NCBI GenBank assembly: GCA_001789965.1
Contig: MGBA01000009.1
Span: forward strand, 6,224 to 70,223
From: Candidatus Roizmanbacteria bacterium RIFCSPLOWO2_02_FULL_40_13
GTDB lineage: Bacteria; Patescibacteriota; Microgenomatia; UBA1406; GWC2-37-13
Direction: 5' to 3'
Length of the DNA stretch: 64,000 nt
The position numbers and the translations under genes were made by a program. The notes beneath the pieces are model-generated. The model worked only from the letters and a program-made list of their open reading frames with translations. It was not told the DNA's origin and made no database searches. This document shows, one piece after another, positions 53,588 through 61,445 of this stretch (positions are counted from its first letter, which is position 1; every line of letters begins with the position of its first letter).

Positions 53588-54007
53588 ATGAGTGTAAATC
53601 TTGACCAAGAACTCATGCGCGCACATCTCGATCTTTTCCGTGCGATGAAGCATGAAATGAAACCTTCAAGTTCGATTACGAATCTCACTTTAGTTCAACT
53701 AAACGCTCTTATTTTCCTAGGGGACAGGAGAGACGCACACGTTTCGGATGTTGCCAATTATTTTGGAATAGCTATCCCTACCGCTACAGTTCTTCTTGAC
53801 CGGTTGACCTCACTTGGATTAGTACAAAGAGTTCCGGATAAGACAGATAGGCGAGTAATCGGTGTAGTCCTTACTAAAAAAGGTGAAAAATTACTGTCCA
53901 AGGCGATGAAAGAAAGGGAAAATATGTTTAAGAAAGTTTTTGCAAAATTATCTACTAAAGATAAAAATGATTTTCTTAGGATTATGAGGCATATTGCGCA
54001 AAACTAA
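53588..54007 (+). CDS. MarR-family transcriptional regulator
   Basis: 139 residues, winged helix: LTLVQLNALIFLGDRRDAHVSDVANYFGIAIPTATVLLDRLTSLGLV for the recognition helices, then VPDKTDRRVIGVVLTKKGEKLL, the wing with the conserved DxR motif. MarR dimers repress nearby exporter genes until a small ligand binds. Here it heads an operon with an adaptor and an ABC exporter and has a palindrome at its own start site, so autoregulation is likely. The ligand is unknown. Confidence 0.92.
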   Translation: MSVNLDQELMRAHLDLFRAMKHEMKPSSSITNLTLVQLNALIFLGDRRDAHVSDVANYFGIAIPTATVLLDRLTSLGLVQRVPDKTDRRVIGVVLTKKGEKLLSKAMKERENMFKKVFAKLSTKDKNDFLRIMRHIAQN

Positions 54008-54008
54008 T

Positions 54009-55070
54009 ATGGAAAAAGTAAAAAAAACAGGAAAGAAATTGCTCCGTATCTTAAAAAAGAGATGGTATTTTGTTGTCGCGATCTTGCTTGTTACGGGTGG
54101 ATTTTTACTCTCGGCAAAGAACGCACAAGAAAAAAATAAACCAAAAGAAACATACACGGTAAAAAGGCAGGCTCTTAAAGAAACCGCTACATTTTCAGGA
54201 GAGGTTGATGCAGATGAGAAAGTAAAACTTAAATTTCAGACAGCTGGAAGACTTGCTTGGGTTGGAGTAAAAGAGGGTGATATTGTCAAGCCCTATCAAG
54301 GGATCGCTTCTTTAGATCAACGAGAGCTTAAGAAAGAGTTACAAAAAGAATTAAACACGTTTGCAAAAACGAGACTCGATTTAGATCAACAACAACAAGA
54401 CATTCGTCCAGTGGTAATCGGCGCTCTCAGTAAAGACCAACAGGAAAGACTTATGCGTACAGCTCAAAAAGTGCAGTATGATGTGAATAACGCCGTGCTC
54501 GATGTTGAACTGAGCGACATCACATTAAAATTTTCGTACCTTACTACTCCCATTGGAGGGGTGGTAACAAAAGTTACGTCACCTTATGCTGGTGTAAATA
54601 TCACTCCTCTTGATACCGAATTTGACATAGTAAATCCGGAAACGATCTTCTTTGCAGTATCTGCAGATCAGACAGAGGTGGTAAAACTGAGCGAGAACAT
54701 GACTGGGGACATTACTCTTGACTCTTTTTCTGACGAACAACTAAGTGGATCCATACGTTCAATTGCATATTCTCCAGTAGAAGATGAGACCGGCACTGTG
54801 TACAAGATAAAAATGGCAATGGATCAGACAGCAAGCGAGTCTTCAAGGCTAAGATTGGGAATGACCGGAGATGCGACATTTATCTTGAAAGAAAGGGAAG
54901 ACGCGATTGCGGTACCCACCACATTCATTCAGCATGAAAACGGGAAGTCGTATGTGCTTAAAAAAATAAACAATAAGCCAGAGAAAACTTTTGTGAAAAC
55001 AGGAGAAGAGATTGATATTGCAACAATAATTTTGTCAGGACTTGAGCCAGGTGACGTAGTGTATGATTAA
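54009..55070 (+). CDS. HlyD/MacA-like membrane-fusion (adaptor) protein
   Basis: 353 residues from ATG 54009 (one base after the marR stop). An N-terminal basic stretch and one helix (about 18-37, WYFVVAILLVTGGFLL). Then barrel and lipoyl halves (ETATFSGEVDADEKVKLKFQTAGRLAWVGVKEGDIVKPYQ and FSYLTTPIGGVVTKV) separated by a short hairpin, and a beta-barrel domain ending [12 protein letters not shown]-like. In double-membrane bacteria such proteins join MacB to TolC; here no outer membrane is evident, so a monoderm MacAB-like role is inferred. It overlaps the ATPase gene by 8 nt. Confidence 0.87.
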   Translation: MEKVKKTGKKLLRILKKRWYFVVAILLVTGGFLLSAKNAQEKNKPKETYTVKRQALKETATFSGEVDADEKVKLKFQTAGRLAWVGVKEGDIVKPYQGIASLDQRELKKELQKELNTFAKTRLDLDQQQQDIRPVVIGALSKDQQERLMRTAQKVQYDVNNAVLDVELSDITLKFSYLTTPIGGVVTKVTSPYAGVNITPLDTEFDIVNPETIFFAVSADQTEVVKLSENMTGDITLDSFSDEQLSGSIRSIAYSPVEDETGTVYKIKMAMDQTASESSRLRLGMTGDATFILKEREDAIAVPTTFIQHENGKSYVLKKINNKPEKTFVKTGEEIDIATIILSGLEPGDVVYD

Positions 55071-55731
55071 TCTCAAAAATGTTTATAAAGAATTTCAACT
55101 CGACGAGAACGTAGCTTACACAGCTCTGCGTAACGTAACACTTACCATAAAAGAAGGAGAGTTTTCCTCAATTATCGGGCCTTCAGGAAGCGGCAAATCT
55201 ACACTTATGCACATTATCGGACTTCTTGATAAAGCTTCAAGAGGACAGGTACTCGTTCAGGGAAAAGATGTAAAGAGACTAAACGATGATGAATTATCCA
55301 CATTGAGAAACGAATTTGTCGGTTTTGTATTTCAGCAGTTTAATCTCATCAATAAACTTACGGTACTTGAAAACGTTCTTGTGCCAAGTATATATGCACG
55401 AAAAAAACTCAAATATGATCCTTACAAAAAAGCCATGTATTTGTTAGAACGCTTTGGCATTGCCGAAAAAGCAAAATCATATCCCAATAAAATCTCAGGA
55501 GGCCAACAACAACGAGTTGCAATGGCACGAGCACTTATCATGGAACCGAAACTAATACTTGCCGATGAGCCAACCGGAAATTTAGATACAAAGACAGGGG
55601 ATGAGATTATGAAACTTCTAGGAGAGTTGAATAAAAAGGAAAAAATTACCGTGGTAATCGTAACTCATGAACCCTACATTGCTGCAAAGACAAAAAAGCA
55701 GATAAGAATAGTTGACGGAAAAATAGTATGA
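55063..55731 (+). CDS. MacB/LolD-type ABC transporter ATPase
   Basis: 222 residues. Walker [11 protein letters not shown]-loop [16 protein letters not shown], signature [15 protein letters not shown], Walker [13 protein letters not shown] and H-loop VTHEP are intact. It belongs to the type VII (MacB/LolD/FtsE-like) exporters, which act mechanically on extracytoplasmic substrates. It overlaps both neighbours (8 nt and 4 nt). Confidence 0.94.
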   Translation: MINLKNVYKEFQLDENVAYTALRNVTLTIKEGEFSSIIGPSGSGKSTLMHIIGLLDKASRGQVLVQGKDVKRLNDDELSTLRNEFVGFVFQQFNLINKLTVLENVLVPSIYARKKLKYDPYKKAMYLLERFGIAEKAKSYPNKISGGQQQRVAMARALIMEPKLILADEPTGNLDTKTGDEIMKLLGELNKKEKITVVIVTHEPYIAAKTKKQIRIVDGKIV

Positions 55732-56936
55732 ACTACATAACGTTTTTAATAAAATCAGCGCTTTTTAACTTCTCACGAAATAAAGGGAGAACCTTTCTTA
55801 CTTCCTTGGGAATTCTAATCGGAGTTATGTCGGTTGTTTTGCTTACCGCAGCAGGTCTGGGTCTTAAAAAATACATCCAGACTCAGTTTGAGAGTATCGG
55901 AACAAATACGCTTCGGGTAATCCCCGGAACCGCTATCCGCAACGGACAGTTTCAAGGAGGTCCGTCTTCGATCGGCACCATTCGCTTTGACGAAAAGGAT
56001 CTGAGGACTTTGACGCGAATCCGTTCGCTTGAAAATGTGGCTCCCGTATTCACAAAAAACGGAAAAGCCTCATATGGAAAAGAGACAAAGTTTGCGGATA
56101 TTTACGCAACGACTAGCGATATTTTTCCTGTTCTTAACTTTACTCCCCAATACGGGAAACTATTTACAAGAAGCGATTCAATAAAAAGCTCAAAGATTGC
56201 GGTGATAGGACCAAAGCTTGCTGAAAATCTTTACGGAAATGCAAAAGATGCAGTCGGAAAAAATCTTAAATTTGAGAATCTTAACTACAGAATTGTAGGT
56301 GTTACTCAGTCAAAAGGAGGGGGAGGATTTGGCGGTCCGGATCTTGACTCATTAATATTCGTACCATACAGGAGCGCATTTTCTTTCAATCCTGATAAGA
56401 AATTCCTCACGCTTGCGGTGAAGGTAAAACAAGGTCAGTCAATCCCACGAGTCAAAAAAGAAATAACCGAGGCTCTATTAAGACGATACGAAGAAGACGA
56501 TTTTTCTGTATTTGAACCGACAGAGATCCTATCAGCGCTCAACTCGATTTTCGGAACTCTTAACATCGCGTTGGTTGCGATCGCTGCGATTTCCCTTGTC
56601 GTGGGTGGTATTGGGATAATGAATATAATGTATGTTACGGTGACAGAAAAGATCAAGGAGATTGGAATACGAAGAGCAATAGGAGCACGGAAAACAGATA
56701 TTTTGTATCAATTTCTAATAGAGTCGGTTATTCTCTCTCTTTTCGGAGGATTGCTGGGTTTAATACTTTCATTTATTATTGTATTTTTCGTACAGAGTGT
56801 ATTTCCTGCTTATATAGATCTCCCAACCGTCGTCATTGCTCTTGGCGTCTCCACAGGAATTGGGGTTATCTTTGGAGTGTTTCCTGCAAAAAAAGCAGCA
56901 GACCTCACTCCGATAGATGCAATTAGATACGAGTAA
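55728..56936 (+). CDS. MacB-like ABC transporter permease
   Basis: 402 residues with four helices: one near 20-42, a large periplasm-like domain (about 45-275, starting SIGTNTLRVIPGT), then three helices (about 285-310, 330-360 and 370-390) with the FtsX/MacB motif TEKIKEIGIRRAIGARKTDIL. The end has FGVFPAKKAADLTPIDAIRYE, the typical MacB finish. The ATPase domain is a separate gene. Together with the adaptor it should export drugs, peptides or envelope components under MarR control. Confidence 0.93.
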   Translation: MNYITFLIKSALFNFSRNKGRTFLTSLGILIGVMSVVLLTAAGLGLKKYIQTQFESIGTNTLRVIPGTAIRNGQFQGGPSSIGTIRFDEKDLRTLTRIRSLENVAPVFTKNGKASYGKETKFADIYATTSDIFPVLNFTPQYGKLFTRSDSIKSSKIAVIGPKLAENLYGNAKDAVGKNLKFENLNYRIVGVTQSKGGGGFGGPDLDSLIFVPYRSAFSFNPDKKFLTLAVKVKQGQSIPRVKKEITEALLRRYEEDDFSVFEPTEILSALNSIFGTLNIALVAIAAISLVVGGIGIMNIMYVTVTEKIKEIGIRRAIGARKTDILYQFLIESVILSLFGGLLGLILSFIIVFFVQSVFPAYIDLPTVVIALGVSTGIGVIFGVFPAKKAADLTPIDAIRYE

Positions 56937-56941
56937 AATTA

Positions 56942-58054
56942 TTACTTCGTTTTTTCTCGTATGAAAGCGGTTATTTTTTTCTTGAAGTTTTCAAAAGAAT
57001 ACTGTTCTGATTCTTTTCTGGAGTTTTTTCTCATCTCCAGATATTTTTCTTTTGGTAATGATTCTAGTTTTTCTATTTCCTTAAGAAGTGACTCCGGATT
57101 TAATTCGTTAAACAGGAACCCGTTCACTCCGGATTTAACTGTTTCCTTTAATCCTCCTGAAGAATAAGCAATTACGGGAACTCCATATCCCATTGCTTCA
57201 ACAGGAGCTATGCCAAACTCTTCATCAACTGACGCAAAAAGAAAAGCTTTTGCATTGGTGAATAATTTTTCAAACTCTTCATCAGCAACATGGCCCAGAA
57301 ATTCAACAGTGGGTCCTGCAAGACTTTTAAGATATTTTAGATCTTTTCCTTGTCCCACGATCTTCAATTGGAACTTTTTCTTGCTTGCTGCCTCTATAAG
57401 AACTTCAATATGTTTGGCGTGGGCAAGCCGGGAAAGCGTTATGTAATATTTGGGACTTGGAGTCCGAAGCTTAAAATCTTTAGAAATGCTTACCGGAGGA
57501 TAGATGACGATTGAGTCTCTTCGGTAAAATTTCTTTACTCTTTTTTTCGTGTCTTCTGAATTGACGACAAAATAATCTGCTCGTTGAGAAGCATAATAAT
57601 CCCAAACTCTTAAACGGTGGTTAATGATATGCGCATAAATTTTTATCGGCCAGTATTTTTGCCACTCCAACGCCGTCTCATATCCATACAGATATCGCGG
57701 GGGATGATGGATGTAGGAAATGTGGACCGTTGGCTTTTTGGTTTTGATATTTTTAGACATATACCAACCTGAGGATGAAATTACCAAATCATATTTTGAG
57801 AAATCAAAGCTTTCCCAGATCTGTGGAGCGAGAAATCGGAGAGGGGAGTAAAGTTTGCCAAAAAATGGGACGAATGAACCCCACGAAGTTTTTATATTCC
57901 AACTTTTATAGTCAGGAGCATGTTTTACAAGTTCGTGTTTGTTAATAAACGAAGTAAAAACATCGGAATTTGGGTAGATTTTTTTTAACGCGAGAAAGAC
58001 CCGCTCTGCTCCTCCAAACTCCTGAAGCTGATCGTGCACAAGAGCTATCTTCAT
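56942..58054 (-). CDS. GT4-family glycosyltransferase
   Basis: 370 residues, GT-B fold. N-terminus KIALVHDQLQEFGGAERVFLAL (GGAE loop), HISYIHHPPRYLYGYE, middle YYITLSRLAHAKHIEVLIEAA, VGQGKDLKYLKSLAG, and EEFGIAPVEAMGYGVPVIAYSSGGLKETV with the E-x7-E motif. This is close to WcaI/RfaG-type mannosyl- or galactosyltransferases acting at the inner face. It is convergent with the MacB-like permease gene, with 5 bp between the stops. Confidence 0.92.
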   Translation of the reverse strand: MKIALVHDQLQEFGGAERVFLALKKIYPNSDVFTSFINKHELVKHAPDYKSWNIKTSWGSFVPFFGKLYSPLRFLAPQIWESFDFSKYDLVISSSGWYMSKNIKTKKPTVHISYIHHPPRYLYGYETALEWQKYWPIKIYAHIINHRLRVWDYYASQRADYFVVNSEDTKKRVKKFYRRDSIVIYPPVSISKDFKLRTPSPKYYITLSRLAHAKHIEVLIEAASKKKFQLKIVGQGKDLKYLKSLAGPTVEFLGHVADEEFEKLFTNAKAFLFASVDEEFGIAPVEAMGYGVPVIAYSSGGLKETVKSGVNGFLFNELNPESLLKEIEKLESLPKEKYLEMRKNSRKESEQYSFENFKKKITAFIREKTK

Positions 58055-58061
58055 AAAAGAT

Positions 58062-58067
58062 AGTATA
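58062..58067 (-). promoter_or_regulatory. -10 box 7 nt before the GT4 ATG
   Basis: Minus-strand TATACT, seven bases, ATG at 58054; predicts leaderless mRNA. Confidence 0.5.
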
Positions 58068-58123
58068 TAGCATGTAGCATTTAGTATGTAGGAAAAACCT
58101 AAATGCTTTATACTGTATGCAAA

Positions 58124-58900
58124 ATGCTAAACGTCTTGAATGCGCTTATTCTCGGTATCGTGGAGGGAATAACAGAGTTTCTTCCTATTTCCTCGACAGC
58201 GCATCTTTTAATAGCTGGCAAACTTCTACATATCTCGCAAAACGATTTCTCAAAATTCTTTGACGTATTTATTCAATTGGGCGCAATACTTGCCGTCGTA
58301 TTTTTATACATGACGTTTGTCTTAAAACATAAGCAGTTGATAGGAAAGCTCCTTGTTTCGTTTATTCCAACCGCGATTGTAGGATTTCTATTTTACGAAA
58401 CCATTAAAGGTGTTTTTTTCGAATCCTTTAATCTCATGAGTACCGCCCTATTTCTTTTCGGACTTATTTTTATAATTCTTGAATGGATGATAAAAAAAAA
58501 GAAATTCTCGCTTACAAAAACTTTAAAAAAGATAAGTTATAAAGATGCATTTTGGATTGGACTTATGCAATCACTAGCCATCGTGCCTGGTGTTTCTCGC
58601 GCAGGAATAATTATAGTCTCGATGATGTCTATGAAATTTAAGCGCGAAGACTCTGCGATATACTCGTTTTTATTGGCGGTTCCCACAATCGGGGCAGCAT
58701 CCCTGCTGGATCTTTATAAATCGCGAGAACTTCTTTCAGGAAATATGCAAAATGTAGAAATACTGATTGTCGGGTTTGTAGCATCGCTTGTTACGGCATA
58801 TCTTACCGTAAAGTGGCTAACCTCTTACCTTAGGAAAAATTCTCTTACCCCGTTTGGAATCTACAGAGTCCTTCTTGCTATAATAGTGATGTTTGTTTGA
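58124..58900 (+). CDS. uppP: Undecaprenyl-diphosphatase (UppP/BacA)
   Basis: 258 residues from ATG 58124 (an ATG at 58103 is possible). About eight helices. Both active-site motifs are visible: GIVEGITEFLPISSTAHLLI (about 10-30) and PGVSRAGIIIVSMM (about 155-168). It converts undecaprenyl diphosphate to the monophosphate outside the membrane and so recycles the carrier for peptidoglycan and the glycans of the neighbouring cluster. TATACT lies 9 nt before this ATG. Confidence 0.95.
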   Translation: MLNVLNALILGIVEGITEFLPISSTAHLLIAGKLLHISQNDFSKFFDVFIQLGAILAVVFLYMTFVLKHKQLIGKLLVSFIPTAIVGFLFYETIKGVFFESFNLMSTALFLFGLIFIILEWMIKKKKFSLTKTLKKISYKDAFWIGLMQSLAIVPGVSRAGIIIVSMMSMKFKREDSAIYSFLLAVPTIGAASLLDLYKSRELLSGNMQNVEILIVGFVASLVTAYLTVKWLTSYLRKNSLTPFGIYRVLLAIIVMFV

Positions 58901-58925
58901 TATCGCTAGTCTCTGTAGTCTTGTC

Positions 58926-58949
58926 CCGCCGAAGCCTCGGCGAAGGCGG
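58926..58949. repeat. GC-rich palindromic repeat
   Basis: CCGCCGAAGCC and TCGGCGAAGGCGG form a mirror-type inverted repeat (CGCCGA with TCGGCG, flanked by CCGCC and GGCGG). It stands out in an AT-rich region between uppP and the tRNA genes. The rest of 58901-59016 has nothing recognised. Confidence 0.5.
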
Positions 58950-59016
58950 ATCAACGGATACCCTCCTGCGCCCAGAAAATAGAAAAGGGCTACGGAAGGG
59001 CAAGGAATATGGGAAA

Positions 59017-59090
59017 GTTCTTGTAGCTTAACCGGATAGAGCATCGGGTTCCGAACCCGAAGGTTGGAGGTTCGAATCCTCTCAAGGACG
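59017..59090 (+). tRNA. tRNA-Arg (CCG)
   Basis: Acceptor GTTCTTG pairs with CAAGGAC, D arm GCTT/GAGC, anticodon stem TCGGG/CCCGA with loop TTCCGAA giving anticodon CCG, and T arm GGAGG TTCGAAT CCTCT. 74 nt, CCA not encoded. Confidence 0.95.
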
Positions 59091-59096
59091 CACGGA

Positions 59097-59167
59097 GGGC
59101 CTGTGGTCCAGTGGCAGAACACCCCGTTCGCAACGGGGAAACCCGAGTTCGATTCTCGGCAGGTCCA
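59097..59167 (+). tRNA. tRNA-Ala (CGC)
   Basis: Acceptor GGGCCTG pairs with CAGGTCC and includes the G3-U70 pair that identifies alanine tRNA. Anticodon loop TTCGCAA gives CGC, T arm CCGAG TTCGATT CTCGG, discriminator A at 59167. 71 nt, with a short D loop. Its 3' end runs into the palindrome at 59165. Confidence 0.93.
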
Positions 59168-59207
59168 CCGAGCTCAGCTCGGTGGTAGTCGAGCTTAGCT
59201 CGACTAC
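59165..59207. repeat. Two adjacent perfect palindromes after tRNA-Ala
   Basis: 59165-59185 has 10-bp arms around one base (CCACCGAGCT C AGCTCGGTGG). 59185-59207 has 11-bp arms around one base (GTAGTCGAGCT T AGCTCGACTAC). They share one base. No T-run follows, so simple intrinsic termination is doubtful. Confidence 0.7.
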
Positions 59208-59224
59208 ATTATGAAAAACAACTT

Positions 59225-60010
59225 ATGAAAAATAACTACAAATCATTTGCCATAGATCTTGCCTACAAAGCAGGAGCGCTCATTAAAACAAATTTTTATC
59301 TGGGTTCAAAAAGAACTTGGAAAAAAGACAATACTCCTGTTACAGAAACCGATTTTGCAGTGAATAAATTAGTTTTGGATGCAGTACGGAAAACATACCC
59401 AGATTTCGGAGTACTTGCCGAGGAAGAAAGCGCCATGAAGGATAACGCCGAATACGTGTGGGTCTGTGACCCCATCGATGGAACCGTTCCCTTTTCTCAT
59501 GGCATTCCCACCTTTGTTTTTCAACTGGCATTAGTAAAAGACGGGAAGCCGATCCTGGGAGTCGTTTATGATCCAATACTTGATCGATTGTTTACAGCTG
59601 AAAAAGGAAAAGGATCTTTTTTAAACGACAATCGTATCAGGGTTTCTCAGGCAAAAACATTTGACAAAACGTTATTTTTTGGAATTATGGGAAAACATTC
59701 AAAATACTATATGAGAGACGTATTACACGTTATCACAGAAAAAGGAGCCAACCCTATTAATTTCAGATCCATAGGTTATGGTGGGATGTTAGTTGCTGCC
59801 GGAGAGATTGCAGGCGCTGCCTACAGTTTAAAAAGCGCACATGATGTCGCGCCATTAAAAATCCTCATTGAGGAAGCAGGCGGAAAAGTCACTGATATGT
59901 TTGGAAATGAACAGCGGTATGACCGTGAAATAAAAGGAGCTCTTTTAACAAACGGAATTCTTCATGACGAGCTACTCCAAATCATCAAAGAAAACGTCAT
60001 TCTACGGTAG
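59225..60010 (+). CDS. Inositol-monophosphatase-family phosphatase
   Basis: 261 residues. Metal-site motifs: LAEEES (Glu about 66-70), WVCDPIDGTVPFSHG (DPIDGT about 82-96), and a C-terminal HDVAPLKILIEEAGG where most family members have WDxAAG. It is a Mg-dependent phosphatase of inositol-1-phosphate, 3'-phosphoadenosine phosphate or sugar phosphates; the substrate cannot be chosen. A five-codon mini-ORF (59211-59228) overlaps its start as ATGA. The end overlaps the convergent gene by 9 nt. Confidence 0.88.
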   Translation: MKNNYKSFAIDLAYKAGALIKTNFYLGSKRTWKKDNTPVTETDFAVNKLVLDAVRKTYPDFGVLAEEESAMKDNAEYVWVCDPIDGTVPFSHGIPTFVFQLALVKDGKPILGVVYDPILDRLFTAEKGKGSFLNDNRIRVSQAKTFDKTLFFGIMGKHSKYYMRDVLHVITEKGANPINFRSIGYGGMLVAAGEIAGAAYSLKSAHDVAPLKILIEEAGGKVTDMFGNEQRYDREIKGALLTNGILHDELLQIIKENVILR

Positions 60011-61279
60011 ATTACTCGGATTAAAACCGTTGTCTTCGGTAATAATCTTTCTTTCCCCAGTTTGAATGTCTAGAAGAGTTACCTTGTTTGGACCATTCCC
60101 TTCCGCAATAACAAGCTTGTTGTCGTTGTACCAGTAGGAGATATAATTGACTTGTCCTAAATTTTTTTCTGAATGGGTTTCTAAGTCGTAAATAATAACA
60201 TCGTTCTCAGAATTAGAGTTGCGCTTCATGTAAGCAATAAAAAGACCATTTGGTGATACCTTCGGACCATGGACGCCTGCCCAGGCTGACGACGAGGCAA
60301 TAAGTTGCGCAGCTTCAAAGTTAATAGAAGAAACAGAAATTTTAGAGTAGGTCGGCTCTTTCGGATTGGAATCGCCAGAGTTGCCTTCTGCAGAAACTAC
60401 CCTTTTGCCGTCACGGAATAAAGAGAATTGAAGCGCAAAGCTGTCAAAAGTTTTCACTTTGTTATAGACCCCGGAAAGGACATCTAATGCAAATAAATGT
60501 ACGATATTATTATCATCACTTTGGATAAATTCCGAGTAGGCATAAAGCAAGGTATTTGTTTTTGGGATAAATCCGACAATGTCATAATTTTGGGTATTGT
60601 CAAGTGGTGGAACCAAGTAAACTTTACCACTATTAAGATCGGCTAGATAGTAACCCTCTTGAGTATTCGGGTTTTTTTTATCATCCGGATTCCTCATGCC
60701 TTTATTGTCTATAGCGACGTGGAATAAGAGAAGTTTTTCATCAGGCGACCATGTAGAAATATAAGTGCGGATTCCCCATGTGTCTTTGGCTTCAATCAGG
60801 CTTTGGTTAGAGACTTTTATTTTGTGATTTCCCTGATTGTCCATAATCCATATATTGCCATCCCGGGTATCTATATAAGCAACCCATCTGAAAGTTGGTG
60901 AGGGTAGAATTTCAGATACAAATGGCGCATCAGAAGAGAGTTTGATAGGAAGAGTAACAATCTTATTTGTAATGAGGTCCACTGATTTAACCTCATTTTT
61001 TTCTGCGTAGATTAGTCTTGGAGAAGTTGTTGTAGTCTTTAAGGCCTCAAAACTGTGAATCAATGGTAATTGAGATGAGTTTTGCGGAGGTTGAGTAACT
61101 GCCGACTTGGTAAAAATTCCCGAACGTTTAGCTGAAGGACTTTCTTTTCTGGATAAAAACAAAACCAGACTCGCTCCGATTATCAGCAAGACAAGGACGA
61201 CAATTGAAATATAAACAACTTTCTTTTTGCCTGTTTTATCTTCAACTTCATTCACGATGGGGGTTCCTACTGATTCCAT
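60002..61279 (-). CDS. Membrane-anchored beta-propeller-like protein
   Basis: 425 residues. Cytoplasmic N-terminus (about 1-20), one helix (VVYISIVVLVLLIIGASLVLFL, about 21-43), a linker, then repeated four-strand blades about 70-420. Blade-like motifs include SPTFRWVAYIDTRDGNIWIMD, WSPDEKLLLFHVAI, KVSPNGLFIAYMKRNSENDVIIYD-type (around KVSPNGLFIAYM) and SYWYNDNKLVIAEGN, like TolB/PD40 repeats. Likely a surface binding or scaffold protein; no enzyme motif seen. Confidence 0.72.
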   Translation of the reverse strand: MESVGTPIVNEVEDKTGKKKVVYISIVVLVLLIIGASLVLFLSRKESPSAKRSGIFTKSAVTQPPQNSSQLPLIHSFEALKTTTTSPRLIYAEKNEVKSVDLITNKIVTLPIKLSSDAPFVSEILPSPTFRWVAYIDTRDGNIWIMDNQGNHKIKVSNQSLIEAKDTWGIRTYISTWSPDEKLLLFHVAIDNKGMRNPDDKKNPNTQEGYYLADLNSGKVYLVPPLDNTQNYDIVGFIPKTNTLLYAYSEFIQSDDNNIVHLFALDVLSGVYNKVKTFDSFALQFSLFRDGKRVVSAEGNSGDSNPKEPTYSKISVSSINFEAAQLIASSSAWAGVHGPKVSPNGLFIAYMKRNSNSENDVIIYDLETHSEKNLGQVNYISYWYNDNKLVIAEGNGPNKVTLLDIQTGERKIITEDNGFNPSNLP

Positions 61280-61330
61280 GGATATATCTAAAGATTAGTC
61301 AGGAAGTATGAGGAATGCAATAGAAGAATT

Positions 61331-61404
61331 TGGAGCGGGTGAAGGGAATCGAACCCTCGGCTCATCCTTGGCAAGGACGCATTGTACCACTCAACTACAC
61401 CCGC
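61331..61404 (-). tRNA. tRNA-Gly (GCC)
   Basis: Acceptor GCGGGTG pairs with CACCCGC, anticodon stem CGTCC/GGATG with loop TTGCCAA gives GCC, T arm GAGGG TTCGATT CCCTT. CCA is encoded at the 3' end (61331-61333). Confidence 0.95.
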
Positions 61405-61445
61405 AGGAGTTAATATTATATCATGTGTAGACTGCCGAACATTTT

